NCBI GenBank assembly: GCA_013215775.1
Contig: JABSQO010000001.1
Location: 209,097-273,096, forward strand
DNA: 64,000 nt
From: Piscirickettsiaceae bacterium
GTDB taxonomy: Bacteria > Pseudomonadota > Gammaproteobacteria > Nitrosococcales > Methylophagaceae
Direction of reading: 5' to 3'
Made by a program: the position numbers and the translations under genes
Shown: piece by piece, positions 53,764 to 62,280 of the stretch
Layout of the letters: every line of letters begins with the position of its first letter
Position numbering within the stretch: the first letter of the stretch is position 1
The notes under the pieces: model-generated
The model's input: only the letters and a program-made list of their open reading frames with translations
Told to the model about the DNA's origin: nothing
Databases searched by the model: none

Positions 53764-56700
53764 TTAACTATCTGGTTTTGCATCTGCTTGCTTGTCTAAG
53801 ATAGACAGAACTTTTTTATAAGCAATATTAAGTTCATCGAGTCCTTGTCGTGCGGCACTCACGTTTCCTGCTTGATGCTTCTCCACCAGCTCGTTTGTCA
53901 AACCAAACATAGCTCCATGAGCTTTCTTAAGTTCATGGAGCCATGTTAGATGGAAGGTACCTTCCTGTTCAAAACGAGCCAACCATGCGCCAAGATGACA
54001 TTTACCAAAGTATTGCCCCAAACCACTGTCTTCTATAGTCAGGATGTCGTTATTTACACTTTTAAACCAATGTTCAGTGGTCAATCGTAATAATATGAGT
54101 TTTTGCTGTTGCACAGTCATATTTTGCTGACCGTAGCTTAGCCACTCTTTATTGGGGGTGTAATTTGACAGCCATATAGGAAGATCATCGGCGGGTAGTG
54201 GTCTAGAAATACCGTATCCCTGAGCGTCATCACAACCCATAATCAGCAACATTAAACCATGGGCGTTGGTCTCAACACCTTCCGCGATGACTTCACGATT
54301 AAATGCTTTGGCCAAACCAATAATACCGTCAATAATACTGTAGTCATCAGGATCATCTAATAAGTCACGAACAAATGTTTGGTCTATTTTGATGGTATTT
54401 GCAGATAGGTTTTTCATGTGGGTGAGTGCTGAATAACCGGTACCGAAATCATCTAAAGCCACATTAACACCCAATGTATTTTGACACCTTTTTATAATGT
54501 CACTAATAGCGTTCATATCGCCAAGAGCTGCACTTTCTAAGATTTCTAATTGTAAGTTTTGAGAATTCACCCTAGGGTGTCTGTCCATTGCTTCATTCAA
54601 TTGGTCAAAGAACACTGCTGATTGTAGATGGTGAGAAGAGATATTAATGCTGACTTCAAGGGTAATACCCTGCTGTTGCCAGTTGTCCATTTGGGCCATC
54701 GCTTCATTAATTACCCAGTGACCGAGTTGAATTTCTAGGTCGGTGCCTTCAATAAGGGGTAAAAAGTCTAAAGGTGGAATTAAGCCTTTTTCAGGATGAA
54801 GCCAGCGGATCAACGCTTCAGCTCCAAAGACATCGCCGGTCCTCATGTTTACTTTGGGCTGGTAATATAAACAAAACTCATTGTTGGTTAATGCGTGTCT
54901 AATTTCTCGTAGTCGAACTTGTTTTTGGGAAACTTGCTGTTCATTAAGCGCATTGAAGAATTGTTGTTGATTTTTACCTGCGAGTTTCGCTTGATACATT
55001 GCTTGATCGGCATGGCGAATTAAAGTATCGAGTTCTTCATTATCAAGTGGATAGAGCGTTATTCCCACGGATACTGTTATGGTTATGGTGTGTTCATTGA
55101 TAAGATAAGGTCGAGAAAGTGCATGGCGTACACGAGTGAGCAGTTGATGGCATTGGGGAAACGATTCAATATCCTGCAGTAAAAGAGTAAATTCATCACC
55201 ACCTTGGCGTGATGCGGAATCCCCTTCTCGGATAGTTGCTTTGATACGTTCAGCAACATCTATCAGTAATTTGTCTCCAACATCATGACCATAGTTATCG
55301 TTTACAGGTTTAAAGTTATCTAAATCAATGAAACAAATGGCAAGCATGTTTTCTGTGCGCTTACTATGTGCTACCGCTTGATTAAAACGATCTGCAAAGA
55401 GTGTGCGATTAGGCAACTGGGTAAGCGCATCATAATTTGCCATGAAATTAAGTTGCTCAGATGCGTGACTTCGTTCAATTGCAATGGCGGCTAACTGGGA
55501 TGCAAATTCGATAACTTTAATATCATCTTCTGCAGGCGCTTTGCTTTCATGGTGATAAATGGCGAAAGTGCCGAGAATTTTGTTTTGTGCGCCAATAATT
55601 GGCTCTGACCAGCAAGAACCTAAGTTCGCCTTGGTAGCAAGTTCTTTATAGGAAGTCCAATATGGGTGAGTTTGAATATCTTCGACGATGACTCTTTTTT
55701 GAGTGAAAGCAGCCGTCCCACAACTACCAACCCCATGGCCAATTTCAATGCCATCGATGGCTTCATTGTAGAACGGAGGTAGGCTAGGTGCTGAAGCCAT
55801 TAATAAACGAGAGCCTTTTTCTTCCAACAATAAAATACTACATAAAGTCGAAGGACATTCTTGCTCCACTCCGTTGACAAGCGAATCTAGGATTGAAGGT
55901 AAGGGTGCATCATTGAGTAATTGTTCGAGAACATGATTGCGTGCTTTATCGCGAAGCTCAGCTTTTTTCTGTTGAGATATATCACTGTGGATACCAATTA
56001 GCCGAAGAGGTTTATTTTGACTATCTCTTTCAATAACTTCTCCAAGAGAGCGCAGCCATATCCATGAACCACCTTTATCTTTTCTTCTATACTCCATTGA
56101 CTTGAAGTTGCCCGTTACGGAGCATTCTTGAAAAATCGCTGATACCAATTTTTGGTCGTCCGGATGAAGACTTTCTTGCCATTCTTGAATGTTTGTATGA
56201 AATTCAGAGGGCGTATAGCCTAATAATTCAGCATATTCATCACTGACCAATATTTCACCCGTTTGTATATTAAGATCAAACCAGCCTTGTTTGGCTGAAC
56301 TAAGTGCAAAGCCCAAGCGTTTTAAGTTGTCATTTAATGATTTTGTTCGTTCGACGACTATATGTTCAAGTTGTAGATGATTGTTTTTTAATCGTGTTAT
56401 TAAGATGGCTGAAAATGTGGTTAGAAATGTAAAAAATAGCCCAGATAAACTAAGTATCACAAGAGTGAAAATGTTTCTCCAACCATCAATAGGTGAAGAG
56501 TGAAATGTCCATTCTCCATTAGGAACTTTGATAGTAAACACTTCTGCATTATCTAATATATTGGCCTCGGAACTAGAGATAATTTGAATTTTTCCTGTAT
56601 TAGGATGAATCCGAGAAAGTTGGTAAGCTATGCCTTCTTCAACGAGAGTTGGGAGCTCTACGGAATGTAACACATCAGGGAAACGGATAAGTACTGCTGA

Positions 56701-57240
56701 AAATCCCCAAAATTTCTTGCCGCCAGGGGTGTCAAGATATATTGGTAAACGAGCAGCGGCTCCGACGCCTCCTTGAATTAACTCAAATGGACCTGCAAGT
56801 GTTAACTTTCCAGTGTCCCGAGCTAGGAATGCTTCCTTGTTGCGATCAGGGCTAGTCAGCAGATTATGACCTATTGCCCCTTCATTTCCTTCCAGTGGCA
56901 CGACGTGTGTGATGATTCCATCAGGTTGGAGTTGTAACGACGCAGCACCTGGATAATTAGGCAGCATTTCAGTGGCCAGTCTAGTAAAGCCCGCTACATT
57001 CCCTTGTTGTGTTCGTATTAATGCAGAAAGGGGGTAAGTGGCAGAGAAAGCATGGAAAAGACTATTTTTAATTTGGCTGACATAACTGCTTGAAACTTTT
57101 TGAACGGAGGAGCGCTTTTGTTGGTAGTTATATTGGTCAACGAGATAAATAACACCAAGGGAGACGGTAATTGAGATTACAAAAACAAATTGTACAAATG
57201 TTGATTGTTTAAGTTCTTTAAGCACTGGAATATCCTTCAA
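53764..57240 (-). CDS. CHASE-PAS-GAF-GGDEF-EAL signalling protein with C-terminal CZB-like domain
   Basis: A 1158-residue cyclic-di-GMP enzyme candidate. Order: transmembrane helix ~14-34; periplasmic CHASE-type sensor ~35-255; second helix ~255-280; PAS/PAC ~310-430; GAF ~440-595; GGDEF domain ~605-765 with an intact GGDEF (680-684); EAL domain ~785-1030 with EAL (808-810) and DDFGTGYS. The last ~110 residues resemble a CZB zinc-binding domain, with candidate ligands His1057, Cys1081 and His1108, while the expected fourth ligand is replaced by Phe1112. Both catalytic motifs look competent. The start at TTG is uncertain because it lies in the T-run of the preceding hairpin; a GTG five codons later has AAGGA seven bases before it. 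Confidence 0.88.
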   Translation of the reverse strand: MKDIPVLKELKQSTFVQFVFVISITVSLGVIYLVDQYNYQQKRSSVQKVSSSYVSQIKNSLFHAFSATYPLSALIRTQQGNVAGFTRLATEMLPNYPGAASLQLQPDGIITHVVPLEGNEGAIGHNLLTSPDRNKEAFLARDTGKLTLAGPFELIQGGVGAAARLPIYLDTPGGKKFWGFSAVLIRFPDVLHSVELPTLVEEGIAYQLSRIHPNTGKIQIISSSEANILDNAEVFTIKVPNGEWTFHSSPIDGWRNIFTLVILSLSGLFFTFLTTFSAILITRLKNNHLQLEHIVVERTKSLNDNLKRLGFALSSAKQGWFDLNIQTGEILVSDEYAELLGYTPSEFHTNIQEWQESLHPDDQKLVSAIFQECSVTGNFKSMEYRRKDKGGSWIWLRSLGEVIERDSQNKPLRLIGIHSDISQQKKAELRDKARNHVLEQLLNDAPLPSILDSLVNGVEQECPSTLCSILLLEEKGSRLLMASAPSLPPFYNEAIDGIEIGHGVGSCGTAAFTQKRVIVEDIQTHPYWTSYKELATKANLGSCWSEPIIGAQNKILGTFAIYHHESKAPAEDDIKVIEFASQLAAIAIERSHASEQLNFMANYDALTQLPNRTLFADRFNQAVAHSKRTENMLAICFIDLDNFKPVNDNYGHDVGDKLLIDVAERIKATIREGDSASRQGGDEFTLLLQDIESFPQCHQLLTRVRHALSRPYLINEHTITITVSVGITLYPLDNEELDTLIRHADQAMYQAKLAGKNQQQFFNALNEQQVSQKQVRLREIRHALTNNEFCLYYQPKVNMRTGDVFGAEALIRWLHPEKGLIPPLDFLPLIEGTDLEIQLGHWVINEAMAQMDNWQQQGITLEVSINISSHHLQSAVFFDQLNEAMDRHPRVNSQNLQLEILESAALGDMNAISDIIKRCQNTLGVNVALDDFGTGYSALTHMKNLSANTIKIDQTFVRDLLDDPDDYSIIDGIIGLAKAFNREVIAEGVETNAHGLMLLIMGCDDAQGYGISRPLPADDLPIWLSNYTPNKEWLSYGQQNMTVQQQKLILLRLTTEHWFKSVNNDILTIEDSGLGQYFGKCHLGAWLARFEQEGTFHLTWLHELKKAHGAMFGLTNELVEKHQAGNVSAARQGLDELNIAYKKVLSILDKQADAKPDS

Positions 57241-57241
57241 A

Positions 57242-57274
57242 AAAGCCCCAACACTGACCGGATGCTGAGGCTTT
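57242..57274 (-). terminator. Intrinsic terminator after the truncated tRNA
   Basis: On the minus strand AAAGCCTCAGCA pairs with TGTTGGGGCTTT (12 bp, some wobble) around a 9-base loop and runs into a T6 tract. It begins 9 bases after the CCA of the tRNA remnant, as in a tRNA transcription unit. Confidence 0.7.
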
Positions 57275-57283
57275 GACTTAATG

Positions 57284-57340
57284 TGGTGGGCCTACAATGA
57301 CTTGAACCTTGGACAAAGAGATTATGAGGCAGTTAGACCC
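57284..57340 (-). pseudogene. Truncated tRNA (CAT anticodon, Met/Ile2-like) lacking the D-arm
   Basis: A 57-base minus-strand segment. The 5' end GGGTCTA pairs with TAGGCCC at the 3' end (one G-T pair), followed by the discriminator A and an encoded CCA. The T-arm sequence GGTTCAAGTC is intact, and a CTCATAA loop gives a CAT anticodon. About 20 bases that would form the D-arm are missing, and the anticodon stem (ACTGC against TCTCT) no longer pairs well, so it should not fold into a working tRNA. It is most likely a decayed copy of an elongator-Met or Ile2 tRNA. Confidence 0.72.
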
Positions 57341-57536
57341 GCGTATTAGGATAACATTAATTAATCACTTACGATGCTTGCCGACCTTATAAACTGCTTA
57401 ATTTCGGGTGCTTAATTTTGCCGGCCATTACAATTTTTAACTAAAAATATTTAGCTATAATGGAGTGTTCTAAGTTCAGAAGTCAATTCAATAAACGCTG
57501 AAAAATGATGAGGGAGGATGCTTTCAGGTTGACATT

Positions 57537-58190
57537 CTAAATGGTTTTATCGACGGCGGTGGACGCTAGTTCACAAACGCCGTTGCTGATGGCGATTCGA
57601 GCAAGTTGTACATCATTTGTTACATCTAATTTAGTGAATAACATTTGCCGATGTCTAGAAATAGTTTTTTTAGATACTTTTAAATTATCAGCCATTTCAT
57701 CATTACTGCATCCAGATGCAATAAGATGTAACACCTGTAGTTCGCGTTTATTCAACTTATTTGGAGAATCTTCATCGAAGTCTGACATGATGATATCCTG
57801 TGCAACTTGCTGCGTGATATATATACCACCCGCGTGTATCTTTTTAATTGCTTTTTCAAGCTCATCACTTGAGGCTCCCTTGGTAAGATACCCCGAAGCG
57901 CCTGAACTTAAAAAGCGTCGGGGATATAAACCACTAGAAAATACCGATAAGACAACAATCTTCAATTTTGGATAATGATGCAACAGTCTTTGCATCGTTT
58001 CATAGCCACCAATGCCTGGCATTTGAATATCGACAAATACAATATCTAAAGCCTGTCCGCGAGCAAGCGTTAAGGCCTCTTCTCCTGATTCTGCTTCTGC
58101 GACCACACTCACACCGGAAATGTTTTCTAGGATACCTGATATCCCTTTACGCACAATAATGTCATCATCTACTATCATGATTTTAATCAT
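57537..58190 (-). CDS. NarL/LuxR-type response regulator
   Basis: A ~217-residue two-domain response regulator. The receiver has the acidic pocket IMIVDDDI and the phosphorylation site Asp54 in FVDIQMPGIGG, with the switch Lys in GYLTKGAS. A LuxR-type helix-turn-helix follows (NKRELQVLHLIASGCSNDEM then ADNLKVSKKTISRHRQML). It is the last gene of the set with the hybrid kinase, starting 24 bases beyond the kinase stop. The ATG giving MIKIMIVDDD is preferred; a GTG upstream would add eight residues. It probably acts as the output of the phosphorelay. Confidence 0.9.
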   Translation of the reverse strand: MIKIMIVDDDIIVRKGISGILENISGVSVVAEAESGEEALTLARGQALDIVFVDIQMPGIGGYETMQRLLHHYPKLKIVVLSVFSSGLYPRRFLSSGASGYLTKGASSDELEKAIKKIHAGGIYITQQVAQDIIMSDFDEDSPNKLNKRELQVLHLIASGCSNDEMADNLKVSKKTISRHRQMLFTKLDVTNDVQLARIAISNGVCELASTAVDKTI

Positions 58191-58214
58191 AAAATCTGCC
58201 CTAATAATTCCCAC

Positions 58215-61200
58215 TCATTGATAATCCAGTCCATGTTTTTTTATTTTAACCTGTCGAGCCAACTCAACCACCGTTGCATTAAAACACTGATTAATTTCAT
58301 CAATTATCGGCGCAATTCCTTCAATTTGGTGTTGATCGATTATCGCTTGTAATTCTATACATAAATCACACAAATGACTTGCTCCCATGGTCAGTGCCGA
58401 TCCTTTGAGCATATGTACAATTTTGCTCATACCTGCCATATTCTTTTCTGTATAACCGGTTTGCAATTTATGAATATATCGCTTTCCACTCTCACAAAAT
58501 AATGTAGATAGCTCATCTAATGTGGACAGCCGGTATTGATCTAGCACCTCAATATCCAACAAACCGTGTTTAACCTGATTTGCTCCAATAGGTAAATCAT
58601 TTCCGGCGTATTGTTTTTGCCAATCGCCGATAATTTTTTCTAACTTTTCTAACAAAACAGGCTTGAATACAATATCTTGCATACCCGCTTCGATACTTTT
58701 TTGTTGGATATCATCACTAGAATCAGCTGTCATAGCAATCAACCATGGCTGGGAATCAGTCGAAGATTGCTGCTGAATTTTTCTTGCTAATGTTAATCCA
58801 TCCATCTCTGGCATATGAATATCGACTAAAACAATATCGTAGTGAGAGTGACGGAGAATTTTTAAAGCTTCATATCCATTAGAACTAGTATTTACTTTAC
58901 ATGTTGTATCTTGCAATAAGTGCAAAATAACTCGCTGATTTATTAAGTTATCATCAACAACTAAAATACTAGGCTGATAGGCTTTTCCATCAGGAGGCTC
59001 AGGGAGTAGTGGTTGTTGCACTGGTTGTTTAGAGAAAAGCGATAGTAACTTCTCAACTAGTTGCTTATGCAGTAATGGCTTTTCCAGATACAGACATAAA
59101 TCGGTATCAGTTTGTCCTAATGAGCAATCATCATGATCCACAAAATTTATGATCGGCACAGGGCTATCATGATGCCGCTTGCGTAGCATAGCAATATATT
59201 GCCAGGCTTCATTACAGTTTCGATCTAGGGCTAGTAAAACCACATCAACTACTGGAATGACCGACTCAGGACTCAATGCTTGTTCTGATGTTTCAATTGT
59301 AGCAACGGCCATCCCCAACTCTGTTAAACGCTGATGAAATACCTGACCACAAAAGATGTTCTTGTCTATTACTACTACAATTTTTCGTCCCAATAGTACA
59401 GGTTCAATCACTCGTAACTCACTAGCCTGTTGTTCTGTATTCCGATCAACCTCTACGGTAAAATTAAATGTCGCTCCCGACTGTGTTTGTTCACCTAACC
59501 AAATATTACCACCCATTAAATTAACCAATCGAGAACAAATAGCGAGCCCTAAACCTGTTCCCCCGAACCGCCTAGACATCGACGTATCGGCTTGGGTGAA
59601 GGGTTCAAATAATAACGATCGTTTGTCTTCCTCTATACCAATTCCCGTATCCGTCACCATGAACAACAGTTGCAGCTTATTCGGTGACGCTTTTTGCACA
59701 CTGACCTTAACAAAGATCTCACCTGTTTTTGTAAACTTAAATGCATTGCCCAACAAGTTGGTTAACACTTGACGTAACCGTGTTGGATCAACATGAATGA
59801 TGTCAGGAACGTCAGGAGCAACCTGATATAACAAGTCGATATTGGCTTCTCGTGCATTATTAATAAACACAGCTACCAAGCTCTCTAATAATAAACGAAT
59901 ATCGATATTATCTAGATCTAAATCCATTTTACCCGCTTCAATTTTGGAAAAATCTAAGATGTCGTCAATGATGGCTAAAAGGTGGGTGCTACACGTCTTA
60001 AGGATCTCTAATTGTTGGGACTGATTTTTATCTAATTGGCCTTTGCCAAGTTGATGCACCATGCCGACAATGCCATTGAGTGGAGTACGAATTTCATGAC
60101 TCATCGTCGCCAAAAAAATAGACTTTTCTTCACTTGCTCGTTCCGATTTTTTCCGTGCAACATGCAATTGTTCATTTAGATTACTCAGTTCTGCTAGTGC
60201 TTTGACATTATCAGCCGTTTTCTCACGCAAGCAGGAGACCATAGTATTCACTGCAATCCCCAGATTATCTTGGGCATGAGTAATATTAATACTTCGTTCA
60301 ATGTCACCTATCGCGATAGATTCACAGATTTCAGCAAACTCTTCATACGACTCGGCAATATGATGAAAACTTTCAACGATTTGGCCAATCTCATCATTAG
60401 GTAAACTTTTGGGCTCGTAACTATAACTAAAATCACGTTCTTCAACATGTCGTGCGTATTTATTTAAACCTAATATTGCTTTAGAAATAACACCAAAAAA
60501 TACAAATAAGAAACTAATTGCAATCACATTAAGCGCGATAATAATGATTGAATAAAGTATCCATTGATCACGTTCTTTATTTTTATCAGCTAAATTCTCA
60601 GTTAAGGTCAGATAAAAGGGATGATGCTGATATTCTATCAAGCCAAGTTCAAATAAATTTAAATTCGTAATTTTTTCGTCATTGTTGTTCGGAGTCAGCA
60701 GTTGCTCATTCACACTAACTTGTGAAAAGGTCAATTCTTGCAGCCACTCAACAAAGCTCTGATTTAAATAATAACCCGCCACAGCATAACCAATTATCCC
60801 ATTAATAGAATCGATTGGTGCACCACACAACACAGCATGCTGATTATTCACTTGATCAGAGATACACTGTGTTTCAGTATTATTTCCAAATCTTAACAAC
60901 CACGGATATAAATCATCGGTATGGCCAAAACGGCTAGGATCATCCATCTGAGCAAACACCTCTCCCTCTTTAGTATAAATAACTAATTTATCTAAGTTTT
61001 CCAACTCAATATAAGGAGAGAGGTTTTCAATAATGTCGTACTGATTATTAACTAATAAGCTATCAATAATGAGCCTATTAGTACCAATATTTTCTACCAA
61101 ACCTGAGGTATGTATGAAAATATCGTTGAGTGCATTTTTAAGGCGCGTGACTCGCTGCTCAGTTGTAGTATTAATATCGACCTCATAGGCATGGTAACGC

Positions 61201-61286
61201 GATACGATGAAAATGGCTGTAATGGCCATCATCAACAGCGAAATAATACTCACCGGTACAAGTAATTTAGTTCGGATACTAATCAT
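58215..61286 (-). CDS. Hybrid sensor histidine kinase with two receivers and Hpt domain
   Basis: A 1023-residue membrane sensor. Helices near residues 8-28 and 243-268 enclose a periplasmic sensor of ~210 residues, followed by a HAMP-like segment (~270-320). The dimerisation/phosphoacceptor His is His397 (TMSHEIRTPLNG). The ATPase domain has NLLGNAFKFT, DTGIGI and GGTGLGL. A first receiver-like domain (~635-750) lacks the acceptor Asp (VVLLALDRN). The second receiver (~772-890) is intact with Asp822 (LVDIHMPEMDG). A C-terminal Hpt has His958 (VHMLKGSAL). The layout is that of BvgS/EvgS/TorS-type phosphorelays feeding a NarL-type regulator, which is the next gene. Confidence 0.93.
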   Translation of the reverse strand: MISIRTKLLVPVSIISLLMMAITAIFIVSRYHAYEVDINTTTEQRVTRLKNALNDIFIHTSGLVENIGTNRLIIDSLLVNNQYDIIENLSPYIELENLDKLVIYTKEGEVFAQMDDPSRFGHTDDLYPWLLRFGNNTETQCISDQVNNQHAVLCGAPIDSINGIIGYAVAGYYLNQSFVEWLQELTFSQVSVNEQLLTPNNNDEKITNLNLFELGLIEYQHHPFYLTLTENLADKNKERDQWILYSIIIIALNVIAISFLFVFFGVISKAILGLNKYARHVEERDFSYSYEPKSLPNDEIGQIVESFHHIAESYEEFAEICESIAIGDIERSINITHAQDNLGIAVNTMVSCLREKTADNVKALAELSNLNEQLHVARKKSERASEEKSIFLATMSHEIRTPLNGIVGMVHQLGKGQLDKNQSQQLEILKTCSTHLLAIIDDILDFSKIEAGKMDLDLDNIDIRLLLESLVAVFINNAREANIDLLYQVAPDVPDIIHVDPTRLRQVLTNLLGNAFKFTKTGEIFVKVSVQKASPNKLQLLFMVTDTGIGIEEDKRSLLFEPFTQADTSMSRRFGGTGLGLAICSRLVNLMGGNIWLGEQTQSGATFNFTVEVDRNTEQQASELRVIEPVLLGRKIVVVIDKNIFCGQVFHQRLTELGMAVATIETSEQALSPESVIPVVDVVLLALDRNCNEAWQYIAMLRKRHHDSPVPIINFVDHDDCSLGQTDTDLCLYLEKPLLHKQLVEKLLSLFSKQPVQQPLLPEPPDGKAYQPSILVVDDNLINQRVILHLLQDTTCKVNTSSNGYEALKILRHSHYDIVLVDIHMPEMDGLTLARKIQQQSSTDSQPWLIAMTADSSDDIQQKSIEAGMQDIVFKPVLLEKLEKIIGDWQKQYAGNDLPIGANQVKHGLLDIEVLDQYRLSTLDELSTLFCESGKRYIHKLQTGYTEKNMAGMSKIVHMLKGSALTMGASHLCDLCIELQAIIDQHQIEGIAPIIDEINQCFNATVVELARQVKIKKHGLDYQ

Positions 61287-61301
61287 AGAGACAATGAACG
61301 A

Positions 61302-62144
61302 TTATTGAATCGTATCCATAATCGTTCTTACGCCATTGTAAAAACCATCATCTCGACTCACATATCCACTCGCGGGTAAGCCCATCAATAATTCAGACTC
61401 TACAGATAACAATAATGTCTTTAGCTTATCTTGCAATGATTTAGGTATATGTGGATGGGCTACGATAGCTAAATTAGGGATCGGGGGACTTTTCCAAACA
61501 GCTTTAAATATATCACCGTGTTTTTCTTTTGCTTTGTTCCAATTAAAACTCCATGTTGCCCCTGCATCAAGGCTGCCAGCTGCAATCGCATCGGTCACTC
61601 TAGGGTGACTTCCTAAAAAATAGAACTTCTTGAAATAAGTTTGGTAATTGATACTACTTCGATTAAACATGTGAACTGGATATATAAAACCACTGGTTGA
61701 TTCTCGTCGAACAAATCCAAATATTTTATTTTGCAAGTCACTTATCGAATTAACGGCTACATTATCTTTTCGAGCAAGGATATAGCTAAAATAAACATCC
61801 GTGCCGATATTGCTATTCACACTTAGACTAATTTCAGTCACTAAAACATTTAAATGTGGGTTTTTTCTTTTTGCTAGGATATAAGGAACGGGAGAAATAC
61901 TGACAATATGTAACGTACCATCGGCTAAATAGTTGATCATTTGCCGATAATCTTTCGTGCTAACAATAATAAAATCATGGCCCGTTTCTTGGGATAACCA
62001 ATCCAGCATTGGCTTATACAGGCGATGGATATCATCAACTGTTTGTCCTCGCTGCCAAGGTGTTACACCAAATTTATACTCTTTAGCCTGAACACTAGGC
62101 AAAAGCAATAAACTGATTAATATTAACGATACTAAAGCTTTCAT
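61302..62144 (-). CDS. PhnD/SsuA-like periplasmic binding protein
   Basis: A 280-residue exported protein of the PhnD/transferrin-like ligand-binding family. After the signal peptide (residues 1-~20, ending VQAKEY) come GVTPWQRGQTVDDIHRLYKP, SISPVPYILAKRKNPHL and FVRRESTSGFIYPVHMFNRS, the typical two-lobed hinge elements. No ABC permease or ATPase gene lies beside it. Instead it stands 15 bases before the hybrid kinase, so it is likely the ligand-sensing partner of that kinase (inference). The ligand is unknown; phosphonate, phosphate esters or other oxyanions are possible. Confidence 0.88.
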   Translation of the reverse strand: MKALVSLILISLLLLPSVQAKEYKFGVTPWQRGQTVDDIHRLYKPMLDWLSQETGHDFIIVSTKDYRQMINYLADGTLHIVSISPVPYILAKRKNPHLNVLVTEISLSVNSNIGTDVYFSYILARKDNVAVNSISDLQNKIFGFVRRESTSGFIYPVHMFNRSSINYQTYFKKFYFLGSHPRVTDAIAAGSLDAGATWSFNWNKAKEKHGDIFKAVWKSPPIPNLAIVAHPHIPKSLQDKLKTLLLSVESELLMGLPASGYVSRDDGFYNGVRTIMDTIQ

Positions 62145-62226
62145 TACCTCACCATACCTGCATTAATTACACTATTTTTGACTCAACGCATGAGACTAAC
62201 ATGGTTATGATTTAGCTAACTAAAAG

Positions 62227-62253
62227 GCCTCCATTTCAGGACGAAATGGAGGC
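62227..62253. terminator. Strong bidirectional hairpin terminator
   Basis: GCCTCCATTTC pairs exactly with GAAATGGAGGC around AGGAC (11-bp stem). TTTGTTT follows on the plus strand and CCTTTTAG on the minus strand. It ends the porin transcript that arrives from the right. Confidence 0.85.
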
Positions 62254-62280
62254 TTTGTTTAGGCTTCTTCTAGCGTTGGT

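Noticed and set aside
57241..57536. An additional small gene between the c-di-GMP gene and the response regulator
   Set aside because: No frame of useful length with a ribosome-binding site; the only structure seen is the tRNA remnant and its terminator, plus a short GCTTAATTT direct repeat.
62227..62253. Hairpin near the porin as a mobile-element end
   Set aside because: It is a classic terminator with T-runs on both strands and no matching copy or transposase nearby.
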